A stretch of DNA of 64,000 bases from Geopsychrobacter electrodiphilus DSM 16401 (GTDB taxonomy: Bacteria > Desulfobacterota > Desulfuromonadia > Desulfuromonadales > Geopsychrobacteraceae): the NCBI RefSeq assembly GCF_000384395.1, contig NZ_ARWE01000001.1, positions 2,134,894-2,198,893 of the forward strand. Direction: 5' to 3'. The notes under the pieces are model-generated. The model saw only the letters and a list, made by a program, of their open reading frames with translations. It did no database searches and was not told the origin of the DNA. Position 1 is the first letter of the stretch; the number at the start of each line of letters is the position of its first letter. A program made the translations under genes and the position numbers. Below, piece by piece: positions 7,258 through 16,855 of this stretch.

Positions 7258-8883
7258 TCAAATCCGACTTTCTTGAAAATACAGTTTAAAAGCCGCCCCT
7301 CCAAGGGGACTTTCGCCGAGGTCAATCCGTCCACCATGTGCTTCAACGATAGAAAAAACGTTCGCCAGTCCGAGACCAGTCCCCTGCTCTTTGGTTGAGA
7401 AAAAGGGGTCAAAGATTGTTTTACGAATATCCGCAGGGATCCCAGGCCCAGAATCTTCGATCGTCAGCCGGTTCGACACTTCGTCGAAGGCCAGGGTGAT
7501 CTGCCCGGTATGATGCATGGCATCAACCGCGTTAAGTAACAGGTTCCACAACGCCTGACGGAGCATGTTTCGATCGGCACTCAGCCAGGCATCGAGACTG
7601 CAGTCAATCTGCAGAACAACCGCCCTAAATCGCTGGTCGGCTTCGAGGATGCTCTGCAGTTCGCGAAACAGCTCCACAACCCTGACCTTTTCATATTCGG
7701 GAGCGCGCGGGCGGGCGAACACCAGAAAATCGGTTAACAGTCGGGAGAGACGATCGGCCTCACGCAGGACGATGCGCATAAGTTGCGTGTCTTCCGCTGA
7801 AAGATGCGAACCTTCAAGCAGTAACTGCACCGAGCCGCTGATTGAAGCCAGCGGGTTGCGAATTTCGTGCGCCATGCCTGAGGCCAAGCGACCGACGGCG
7901 GCGAGCCGATCTGCCCGTTGAAGTTGGGCCTCAATCTCCTTTAACTGGGTCAGGTTCTGGAAGGTCACCAGCAAGCCGACATCCGCTTCCGTATGATCCT
8001 TGATCAGGATGCTGGCATACCCGATAATAAGCCTTTGCTGGTGGCGGTCCTCGATAACTGTTTCAGCGCGCGAAATGATGCGATACCCCTCCTCATCAAT
8101 CAGACCTAATCCCGGGAAAAAATCATCGACCCCCGAATCATAAATCTCTTCAAGCCGGTAACCGGTTATCTCCTCGGCAGCCGCGTTAAACGAACGGATT
8201 CGACCGCGCCGATTAACGATCATCAAGCCGCTGCTGATATGCGACAGAATTGTGCGGTTGAGCCGTTCAAGTTCTTGATAATCTATCTGCTTACGCTGCA
8301 GTTCAACGGCACTGGAATGCCAGCGCTCCCCAAGCGTACCACTTAAAAATCCAGTCAGCAAAAAGGCAATAACATGCACAAAAACTGAATACAGGTAGGG
8401 GGCATATTCGGTCGAAACTTTGATATCAAGAAAGTTTAAATAACCGAAATACTGAAGATCGAGGATACCGCCGTAGAGAATTGCAGCGGTACCAGCAACA
8501 TAGATCGTTTGTCTGCGCGCGAGTAAAAAACTGCCCGAGACAATAACCAGCAAATAGACAAAGGAGAAGGCGCTGTCAACGCCTCCTGTAATCAGAATGA
8601 TAGCCGTAACGAACAGGAGGTCCCAGAAGAGTTGAATCTGGGCAAACAGGCGGAACCCTTTGATCCAAAGCAGGGCAAGAGCAGAAATGAGGGCTTCGGT
8701 ATAGGAAAGGGCAAGCAGAAAAAAAAGAAGAGGAGCGATATCGCTCCCCATCTTGCCATTCAAAAAAAAGACTGCTGAGCCACCCAGAAAAAGGGTAATA
8801 ACCGCGACCCGAAAAGCGAGAAACCAGGCCAGGCTTAGACGGTCAGGGCCGAGCCCGGAGAAGAGCTGTTTTCGGTCAGACAT
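7258..8883 (-). CDS. pilS: Sensor histidine kinase PilS
   Basis: PilS is the membrane sensor kinase partner of PilR. About six N-terminal membrane segments (residues 18-185) are followed by a PAS domain (about 205-310), a dimerisation/phospho-acceptor helix with GMAHEIRNPLASI, and a HATPase domain with NLLLNAVDAM, DSGPGIP and GTGLGLAN. At 541 residues it has the usual PilS size and architecture. In Pseudomonas, PilS senses pilin in the membrane. The same role here is inferred. The ATG at 8883 overlaps the pilC stop as TGATG, indicating coupled translation in the pil operon. Confidence 0.93.
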   Translation of the reverse strand: MSDRKQLFSGLGPDRLSLAWFLAFRVAVITLFLGGSAVFFLNGKMGSDIAPLLFFLLALSYTEALISALALLWIKGFRLFAQIQLFWDLLFVTAIILITGGVDSAFSFVYLLVIVSGSFLLARRQTIYVAGTAAILYGGILDLQYFGYLNFLDIKVSTEYAPYLYSVFVHVIAFLLTGFLSGTLGERWHSSAVELQRKQIDYQELERLNRTILSHISSGLMIVNRRGRIRSFNAAAEEITGYRLEEIYDSGVDDFFPGLGLIDEEGYRIISRAETVIEDRHQQRLIIGYASILIKDHTEADVGLLVTFQNLTQLKEIEAQLQRADRLAAVGRLASGMAHEIRNPLASISGSVQLLLEGSHLSAEDTQLMRIVLREADRLSRLLTDFLVFARPRAPEYEKVRVVELFRELQSILEADQRFRAVVLQIDCSLDAWLSADRNMLRQALWNLLLNAVDAMHHTGQITLAFDEVSNRLTIEDSGPGIPADIRKTIFDPFFSTKEQGTGLGLANVFSIVEAHGGRIDLGESPLGGAAFKLYFQESRI

Positions 8884-10100
8884 CAACCACCAACGGTGCC
8901 GGCAAGTTTAAAGATCGGGAGATACATGGCGATAACCAGGCCACCGACAGTGACCCCCAGGAAGAGCATCAGCAACGGCTCCATCATGGCAGTTAGATTG
9001 CCGACCGCATCATCGACCTCATCATCATAAAAATCGGCAATTTTGCTGAGCATCGCATCCAGAGCACCGGCCTGCTCACCGACTTCGATCATCTGGCAGA
9101 CCATTGCCGGAAACACCCCGGACTGCTTGAGTGGTTCAGCTATGGTTTTACCCTCACTGATACTCTCACGCACATTGGCGATGGCCTTCTCTACGGTTCG
9201 ATTGCCGGCAGTCTTCCGCACGATATCCAGGCCATCAAGAATCGGGACCCCACTCGAAATCATGGTGGACATGGTGCGTGCAAACTTGGCCACGGCCACC
9301 TTACGGATCAAAACACCGAAAACTGGCGCTTTCAGGGCCCAATCGTCAATAAAGTCACGTCCTTTATTCGTTGCATAGATCTTTTTAGTCCCAACTATAA
9401 TGGCAAAAATTCCGGCGATAATAACAATAATATAATTCTGAATAAAGTTGCTCAGATTGATAACGATCTGGGTCGGCATTGGTAAAGAGCCCCCGAAATC
9501 GGCGAACATCTTCTCGAATGCGGGAATAACAAAGATCAGGATGACCGAGATAACCACCAGGGCGATACCAATGATGGTGGTCGGATAGGTCATGGCGCTT
9601 TTGACTTGTTTTTTCAGCTTGAGGGCTTTTTCAATGTATTCCGCCAAACGGTTCAGGATGGTATCCAGGATACCGCCGACCTCACCCGCCGCGACCAGGT
9701 TGACATAGAGCTCATTGAATATTTTCGGATGTTTACCCAGTGCATCGGCAAAGGTTGCACCGGACTCAACATCTTCCTTGATTTGCAGCAGCGCTTTTTT
9801 AAGGGTTTTATTCTCCTGCTGACTCGAGAGGATATCCAGACACTGCACCAGCGGGAGTCCGGCGTCGATCATGGTCGCAAACTGACGCGTAAAAACCACC
9901 AGATCTTTGGTAGTAACCTTCTGTTCAAACCCGGGGATCTTGATTTCGAAATCGAGACCGCCACCGCGCTGTTTGATGCGACCCGGCATGATCCCCTGAC
10001 GACGTAACAGTGCGGAGGCCGAGGCCTCGCTTGTCGCTTCTATCTCCCCTTTGACGTTTTTACCGTCACGAGAACGACCACTCCAGGAAAATTTTGGCAT
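8883..10100 (-). CDS. pilC: Type IV pilus inner-membrane platform protein PilC
   Basis: PilC is the inner-membrane protein that couples the PilB and PilT motors to pilus assembly. The 405-residue protein has two tandem T2SSF (GspF-type) domains, about residues 70-195 and 270-395. Membrane segments lie around 170-195, 220-240 and 375-400. The repeated FTRQFATMIDAGLPLVQCL and FARTMSTMISSGVPILDGL show the duplication. It lies between pilT and pilS, 42 bases after pilT. The N-terminal PKFSWSGRSRDGK is typical of the family. Confidence 0.96.
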   Translation of the reverse strand: MPKFSWSGRSRDGKNVKGEIEATSEASASALLRRQGIMPGRIKQRGGGLDFEIKIPGFEQKVTTKDLVVFTRQFATMIDAGLPLVQCLDILSSQQENKTLKKALLQIKEDVESGATFADALGKHPKIFNELYVNLVAAGEVGGILDTILNRLAEYIEKALKLKKQVKSAMTYPTTIIGIALVVISVILIFVIPAFEKMFADFGGSLPMPTQIVINLSNFIQNYIIVIIAGIFAIIVGTKKIYATNKGRDFIDDWALKAPVFGVLIRKVAVAKFARTMSTMISSGVPILDGLDIVRKTAGNRTVEKAIANVRESISEGKTIAEPLKQSGVFPAMVCQMIEVGEQAGALDAMLSKIADFYDDEVDDAVGNLTAMMEPLLMLFLGVTVGGLVIAMYLPIFKLAGTVGG

Positions 10101-10142
10101 CGATCCACCCCTTTCGGAATCGGTTTATTGAATTCAGCTAAA

Positions 10143-11258
10143 CTAATAACTCGAACCGGCAGGCGCCATCGCTTGCTGCCGCCTTAATATTGCAGCTGGG
10201 TTAGCGAACATCTGCTTCAGTTCTTCGAGGTCCGAAGAACGAGACATGGCATCCTCCTGGGTAATCTTTCGATTATGTGCCAGCATAAAGAGGGTCTGAT
10301 TCATGGTTTGCATGCCGAATTTATCTTGCCCGATCTGCATCTGTGAATAGATCTGATGGATCTTGTCTTCGCGAATCAAATTACGAATCGCGGGGTTTGG
10401 AACCATTACCTCCAGAGCCATTTCCCGGCCTGTCCCTGAAGCGCTCTTGATGAGTGCCTGCGAAAGCACCCCTTCAAGTACAAAAGAGAGCTGGGTCCGG
10501 ATTTGCGATTGCTGGTTGGTCGGAAAAACATCGACAATGCGATTAATCGTCTGCACGCACCCGTTGGTGTGAAGTGTGGCAAAACAGAGGTGACCGGTTT
10601 CGGCGATGGTCAGAGCGGCCTCAATGGTTTCAATATCGCGCAACTCGCCGAGCAACACCACGTCTGGATCTTGACGCAGAATATATTTAAGGGCTTTTTT
10701 AAAACTCAGAGTGTCGGCCCCGACCTCGCGTTGATTAACCAGACATTTTTTATGCGGATGAAGATATTCGATCGGGTCTTCGATAGTAATGATATGTTCG
10801 GCACGCTCGGAATTGATAGCATCAATAATAGCGGCAAGAGTTGTTGACTTGCCACTTCCTGTCGGCCCCGTCACCAGGACAAGACCCCGTGGTTTTTTTG
10901 ACATCTGTTTGACAATAGCCGGCAAGCCGAGTTCGTTGAAGCCTTTGATTTCAAACGGAATCGCACGAAATGCTCCGGCAACTGCGCCGCGCTGCATAAA
11001 GATATTGCCCCTGAAGCGCGACAGGCCTTTTACCCCGAAAGAGAGATCCAGCTCGTTCTCTTCTTCGAATGTCCTTTTTTGAGCATCGGTCAGGACGCTA
11101 TAACACAGTTTCTTGCTTTCAGCCGGCGTCAATGTTTCAGTTTTAAGCACCACCATCTGCCCGTCTATGCGGATCTGCGGTGGAGATCCGGTAGAGAGAT
11201 GCAGATCGGAGGCGCCTTTTTCAATCATGGCTTTGAGTAATTGATGCATATTAAGCAT
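10143..11258 (-). CDS. pilT: Type IV pilus retraction ATPase PilT
   Basis: PilT is the hexameric ATPase that drives pilus disassembly. Over 371 residues it shows an N-terminal PAS-like domain, Walker A GPTGSGKST, an Asp box and Walker B with LLGELRD, a His box ATLHTN, and the PilT-specific C-terminal motif AIRNLIRE. The start at 11258 has AAGGA seven bases upstream. It lies 38 bases downstream of pilB in the same operon. Confidence 0.97.
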   Translation of the reverse strand: MLNMHQLLKAMIEKGASDLHLSTGSPPQIRIDGQMVVLKTETLTPAESKKLCYSVLTDAQKRTFEEENELDLSFGVKGLSRFRGNIFMQRGAVAGAFRAIPFEIKGFNELGLPAIVKQMSKKPRGLVLVTGPTGSGKSTTLAAIIDAINSERAEHIITIEDPIEYLHPHKKCLVNQREVGADTLSFKKALKYILRQDPDVVLLGELRDIETIEAALTIAETGHLCFATLHTNGCVQTINRIVDVFPTNQQSQIRTQLSFVLEGVLSQALIKSASGTGREMALEVMVPNPAIRNLIREDKIHQIYSQMQIGQDKFGMQTMNQTLFMLAHNRKITQEDAMSRSSDLEELKQMFANPAAILRRQQAMAPAGSSY

Positions 11259-11296
11259 ATGTTTTTCCTTCAGGAAAACACGCGTTGATTATCTTT

Positions 11297-13000
<1,704 letters not shown>

Positions 13001-13019
13001 TACAGTCCCGACCCCTCCA

Positions 13020-13892
13020 TTAAATATTGCTTTTGGCACAGAGTTGTTGCAGGCATTTTTTCATCAGCCCTTTCTCAGGAGACAAACCAAACCAGAGACT
13101 AAAGGCCTCTTCCCCTTGCCCCGCAAGCATTCCCATGCCATCGGCTGCTGACAAACCAAGAGTTTTTGCCGCACGCACGAAGGGCGTTTCAGCCAGCGAA
13201 TATACCATATCGTAAACTAATGCACTAGCTTTAATCTTTTCGAGCGGACAGAACGAGATGGGCTCACCCTTAAGGCCAAGGGAGGTAGTATTAACTACCA
13301 GATCAGCCTGCCGCAAGTCGGTTAGATAGGCACAATCACCAACGCCTCGGGCAATAATGTGCTGGTTCGGGAAGACCGGCACAAGCTGGCGGACAAGTCG
13401 TTCTGCGCGTTCCAGGTTGCGATTAACGACTGTCAAAGACCCGGTCCCGGCACGCAGAAGTGAGACTGCAGCAGCGCGACAGGCCCCCCCGGCACCGAGT
13501 AACAGCACCCGCTTCCCCTCTGGAATAAAATCAAGGTCTTCATCCAGGGCGCGGATAAATCCGAGACCATCGGTATTGTAGCCGACGAGTTCGTCCCCTC
13601 TTCTGACAAGAGTATTAACGGCGCCAATCAAGGCAGCGTCTTCGTCCACCCGATCAAGCAGAGGAAGAATCTGCTCCTTGTGAGGCAAGGTGATGTTGAC
13701 TCCACCAACATGCAAAGCACGAAGCCCCTCAACCGCAGCAGGTAAGTCTTGAGGAACGACATGGAAAGGAAGATAAACGGCGTTCAGGCCGGCTTGGCGC
13801 ATCGCCTGATTCTGCATGGCGGGAGAGAGTGAATGTGTCACCGGGTCACCCAAAATACCGTAAATCTGAGTCAGTCCATCTATCGCGCGCAT
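13020..13892 (-). CDS. aroE: Shikimate dehydrogenase
   Basis: AroE catalyses NADPH-dependent reduction of 3-dehydroshikimate in aromatic amino acid synthesis. The 290-residue protein has the substrate motif GDPVTHSLSP near residue 16, catalytic Lys in NITLPHKE, and the nucleotide-binding GAGGACRAA. The C-terminal GMLAGQGEEAFSLWFG is typical of the family. Its start overlaps the end of ribF by 13 bases. pilB follows 19 bases after its stop, so this housekeeping gene shares a transcript with the pilus machinery. Confidence 0.96.
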   Translation of the reverse strand: MRAIDGLTQIYGILGDPVTHSLSPAMQNQAMRQAGLNAVYLPFHVVPQDLPAAVEGLRALHVGGVNITLPHKEQILPLLDRVDEDAALIGAVNTLVRRGDELVGYNTDGLGFIRALDEDLDFIPEGKRVLLLGAGGACRAAAVSLLRAGTGSLTVVNRNLERAERLVRQLVPVFPNQHIIARGVGDCAYLTDLRQADLVVNTTSLGLKGEPISFCPLEKIKASALVYDMVYSLAETPFVRAAKTLGLSAADGMGMLAGQGEEAFSLWFGLSPEKGLMKKCLQQLCAKSNI

Positions 13893-14857
13893 GTGTTGTC
13901 TTCCGAGAGATACTCTTGATACTGAATAATTTTCGCGTCTTTAAGGAGCTCACGACCAAGTGCGACATCTTGCCTGATAGCGGCTATCAAGGCGTCGCTA
14001 TCGGCAAAGATCTTCTCTTCGCGCAATCTGGCGACAAAATACAGGCGCAATTCATCAGCGTAAATATCCCCGCTGAAATCGAGCAGATAAACTTCGATGG
14101 TGGTTGCGCCTGGGCCATAGGTCGGCCGGCAGCCAATATTCACCAGACCCTGATAGTCGGTATTTTTATGCCGCACAATAACAGCGTAAACCCCTGCCGC
14201 CGGGAGCTGCTCTTTCTCGGTAGAAATATTCGCGGTCGGAAACCCCAGGGTGCGACCGCGCTTCTCACCGCCTACGACCTTTCCGGCAAGGGTATAGTGC
14301 CGACCGAGTAGCGAGGGGATCGCCTCAACCCGTCCCTCAGCTAGGAGTTCACGCACCCGACTGGAGCTGTAAGGCTGACCATCCATCCCTACCGGTTGCA
14401 GGACATCAACGCTGAACCCGTAAATTTCACCCTGAGCTCGCAAAAAGTCACCGGTTCCCCGTCTATCACGACCGAAGGCAAAATCATATCCAATCACCAG
14501 CGCGCGAATATGCAACTGCCCCACAAGAACATCTCGCACAAAATCTTCGGCCTCACAGGAAGCCAAAGCCACCGAAAAAGGGATGCACGCAAGGATATCG
14601 ATATTGGAAGCAGCAATCAGGCGAACTTTCTCTTCGGCTGTGTTCAGGAGAAGAGGGGCCCGTTCCGGGGCGAGAACCTTCAAGGGGTGAGGATCAAAAG
14701 TATAAACCAGAGACCTGACCCCCAATTCTCGCGCGCGTCGCACCAGAGTGCGAAAGATGTCACGATGACCGAGGTGAACTCCATCGAAATTCCCCAGGGC
14801 AACCGCAGTGCCCTCCCCTGCGTCTTTGATATTGGCAAGATGATCTATCACCTGCAT
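13880..14857 (-). CDS. ribF: Bifunctional riboflavin kinase/FAD synthetase
   Basis: RibF converts riboflavin to FMN and then FAD. The start chosen is the ATG at 14857 (MQVIDHL), giving 325 residues, the normal family length. Earlier in-frame codons add an unrelated hydrophobic stretch. The N-terminal FAD synthetase domain has GNFDGVHLGH (HxGH). The C-terminal flavokinase domain has RTLGFPTANI (PTAN motif). It is the first gene of the ribF-aroE-pilBTCSR run. Confidence 0.95.
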   Translation of the reverse strand: MQVIDHLANIKDAGEGTAVALGNFDGVHLGHRDIFRTLVRRARELGVRSLVYTFDPHPLKVLAPERAPLLLNTAEEKVRLIAASNIDILACIPFSVALASCEAEDFVRDVLVGQLHIRALVIGYDFAFGRDRRGTGDFLRAQGEIYGFSVDVLQPVGMDGQPYSSSRVRELLAEGRVEAIPSLLGRHYTLAGKVVGGEKRGRTLGFPTANISTEKEQLPAAGVYAVIVRHKNTDYQGLVNIGCRPTYGPGATTIEVYLLDFSGDIYADELRLYFVARLREEKIFADSDALIAAIRQDVALGRELLKDAKIIQYQEYLSEDNTCAR

Positions 14858-14977
14858 AATTACAGAACCCGTAAATGAAAACAAAACAAGATGAAATGCT
14901 TGATACTCTAACGAAATTACACATGGACCAACAAGCACAAAATATAACAGCTTTCACCTTCAAACCGAGCCACTAAT

Positions 14978-15005
14978 TTGCTCTAAAAACCGGAAAGCGT
15001 ATAAT
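14978..15005 (+). promoter_or_regulatory. Sigma-70 promoter for the 15058-16801 operon
   Basis: TTGCTC (14978-14983) and a perfect TATAAT (15000-15005) are separated by 16 bases, 52 bases before the TTG start at 15058. The region lies between the divergent ribF and lipoprotein genes. Confidence 0.55.
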
Positions 15006-15057
15006 CAAGCGAAGGCCCTTCACCCTCATCAGCCCTCAGCCTCCAAAAGGAAAGCGC

Positions 15058-15624
15058 TTGAGCACCAATTCTAAACCATCATACCGCTATTGTATTTTCA
15101 TCCTGTGCCTGTACCTTCTGACTCTTTCTGGGTGCTTTGGCCCTAAAGGGGGTCAAAATTCGACTTCGGCCGATGAGGAAGTCTACATTGATCTCAAACA
15201 GGGATTCTCCATCGTTGTGCCGACTTCATGGCAACGTCAGCATATCCCCGTCTCTTCCCCGAGATACAAGTCTGACACGGTGGGATGGAGAATTCCGGGG
15301 AAGAATGGATCCGAAAATTCCCTGAATATCAGATCAACACCCCAAACAGATTCCCCGGTGACATCCGAAACCTTGACCGACCTGCTCCCGAGGAGCGCGG
15401 GGGATGAGATCGTCACCCCCCTTAACTTTAAACATCCGGCGGGACAGGCCATTCGGGTCGAAAGCCAAACACCCTCTGGCAAACTCATCTCTCTCGCCAT
15501 CGCGGGCCCGCACCGCTCCTATTTGCTTTCGGTTATTATCTCAGCGGCCGATTATGATCAGCTGCAATCAACAATCGAAAAGGTCCTTCTCTCCTTCTCT
15601 ATTTTAACTGCAGACAATTTATGA
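15058..15624 (+). CDS. Lipoprotein with PsbP-like domain
   Basis: The 188-residue protein has a lipoprotein signal ending in LTLSGC (lipidated Cys near residue 26), so it is probably membrane-anchored in the periplasm. The mature part begins EEVYIDLKQGFSIVVPTSW, resembling PsbP/Mog1-fold proteins of unknown role. The start is TTG, supported by AGGA six bases upstream. No in-frame ATG precedes the signal peptide. Its stop overlaps the next start as ATGA. Function is unknown. Confidence 0.7.
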   Translation: MSTNSKPSYRYCIFILCLYLLTLSGCFGPKGGQNSTSADEEVYIDLKQGFSIVVPTSWQRQHIPVSSPRYKSDTVGWRIPGKNGSENSLNIRSTPQTDSPVTSETLTDLLPRSAGDEIVTPLNFKHPAGQAIRVESQTPSGKLISLAIAGPHRSYLLSVIISAADYDQLQSTIEKVLLSFSILTADNL

Positions 15625-16199
15625 GCTTTTCGCATCCAGCCGACCTTATCCGCAAGTACTATCAAACATCCCCGGCGGCTCACCGCTTATTACTCGAGCA
15701 CAGTCGCCTGGTAACACGCAAGGCGCTGCACATTGCCCGTTCTCTTTCAGGGGTCTCTCAACCTGATCTTCAATTCATCGCCGAGGCCGCAATGTTACAT
15801 GACATCGGCATGATTTATACTCATGCCCCCGAACTCCAATGTTTTGGCCAACTTCCCTATCTTGCCCATGGCATCAAAGGGGCAGAAATTCTTAGAACAG
15901 AGGGGATGCCGCGACACGCGCGGGTATGTGAACGACACACGGGCATTGGCCTGACGGCCGAGGAGATTCTGCAACAAAAGCTGCCGTTGCCACCTCGAGA
16001 CTATCTACCCGAAACCCTTGAAGAAAAAATCATCTGTTACGCCGATCTCTTTTTTTCTAAAAACCAGCGTGACCATGGCCGCCAGAAAAGTCTGGCCGAG
16101 GTTCGAAAGACTCTTGTGTCCTTTGGAGAGGAGAAAGGTGAAGTGCTCGATGACTGGGCCAAACAGTTCGAGCCCGCGTCAGGGCAAAGGTCTGATTAA
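15621..16199 (+). CDS. HD-domain phosphohydrolase
   Basis: This is a 192-residue soluble protein of the HD superfamily. Metal-binding residues are visible in EHSRLV (first His), MLHDIG (HD pair), LAHGIKGAE (His) and ERHTGIG. The layout resembles the TIGR00295-type HDIG proteins, presumed nucleotide or phosphate-ester hydrolases whose substrate is unknown. It is coupled to the lipoprotein (ATGA) and to the DedA gene (TAATG), so the three are co-translated. Confidence 0.8.
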   Translation: MSFSHPADLIRKYYQTSPAAHRLLLEHSRLVTRKALHIARSLSGVSQPDLQFIAEAAMLHDIGMIYTHAPELQCFGQLPYLAHGIKGAEILRTEGMPRHARVCERHTGIGLTAEEILQQKLPLPPRDYLPETLEEKIICYADLFFSKNQRDHGRQKSLAEVRKTLVSFGEEKGEVLDDWAKQFEPASGQRSD

Positions 16200-16801
16200 T
16201 GGATGCCTGGCTTCAACAGATTGTTGTGCACTTACCGCATGGAACAACCTACCTTATCATCGTTGCCCTGATTGCATTTTTGGAGTCTATACCCCTCATC
16301 GGCCTGGCGATGCCAGGGAGCACTCTGATAGTTTTAGCAGGATTCCTTTCAGCTCACGACAAGGGGCAGTTCCTGGCCATCTGCCTTTATAGCGCTGGCG
16401 GCGCATTTGCGGGTGACCTTCTCAGCTATGGGATGGGACAGAAGTTAGGCCATAGGCGAATGACAACCCCCTGGCTTGCGAGACAGGAGAAAAAACTTCT
16501 GGCCTCACAAAAATTTTTAGCAGTTCACGGAGGGAAAAGTCTGCTATATGCAAGGTTTTTGGGCCCGATCCGCGGCACAATCCCTTTTTTAGCCGGCATG
16601 TCAAAAATGAAGAGAGCATTCTTCATCAGGGTCTCGCTTTGCAGCGCCCTGCTTTGGGGTCTGGCCTATCCCGGTCTTGGATATCTGGGTGGGGAGAGCT
16701 GGCGGCAAGCTGAAGATTTCACCGGTCGCTTCGGGCTGCTTATCCTTCTGGGCCTCGGCGCCAGCCTTTTTCATCTCTGGCTGAAACGTAAAGTAAAATA
16801 A
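16199..16801 (+). CDS. DedA-family membrane protein
   Basis: This 200-residue inner-membrane protein of the DedA/VTT (SNARE-associated) family has ESIPLIGLAMPGST near residue 25, re-entrant hydrophobic segments, and FLGPIRGTIPFLAGMSKM with the conserved Arg. Family members are implicated in lipid carrier recycling and membrane homeostasis. The specific role here is unknown. The ATG overlaps the preceding stop by one base. Confidence 0.9.
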   Translation: MDAWLQQIVVHLPHGTTYLIIVALIAFLESIPLIGLAMPGSTLIVLAGFLSAHDKGQFLAICLYSAGGAFAGDLLSYGMGQKLGHRRMTTPWLARQEKKLLASQKFLAVHGGKSLLYARFLGPIRGTIPFLAGMSKMKRAFFIRVSLCSALLWGLAYPGLGYLGGESWRQAEDFTGRFGLLILLGLGASLFHLWLKRKVK

Positions 16802-16802
16802 A

Positions 16803-16833
16803 AAACGGCCGCCCCCTTGAGGAGCGGCCGTTT
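16803..16833. terminator. Bidirectional terminator between dedA and acnB
   Basis: The perfect 10-bp arms AAACGGCCGC and GCGGCCGTTT surround an 11-base loop, with A-rich and T-rich flanks. It lies between the convergent dedA and acnB genes and can serve both. Confidence 0.85.
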
Positions 16834-16855
16834 CTGTACAGTTTTACTGATTTAG

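Noticed and set aside
13001-13039. GTG-initiated extension of pilB
   Set aside because: It lies inside aroE in another frame. The ATG at 13000 gives the normal RLGELL N-terminus.
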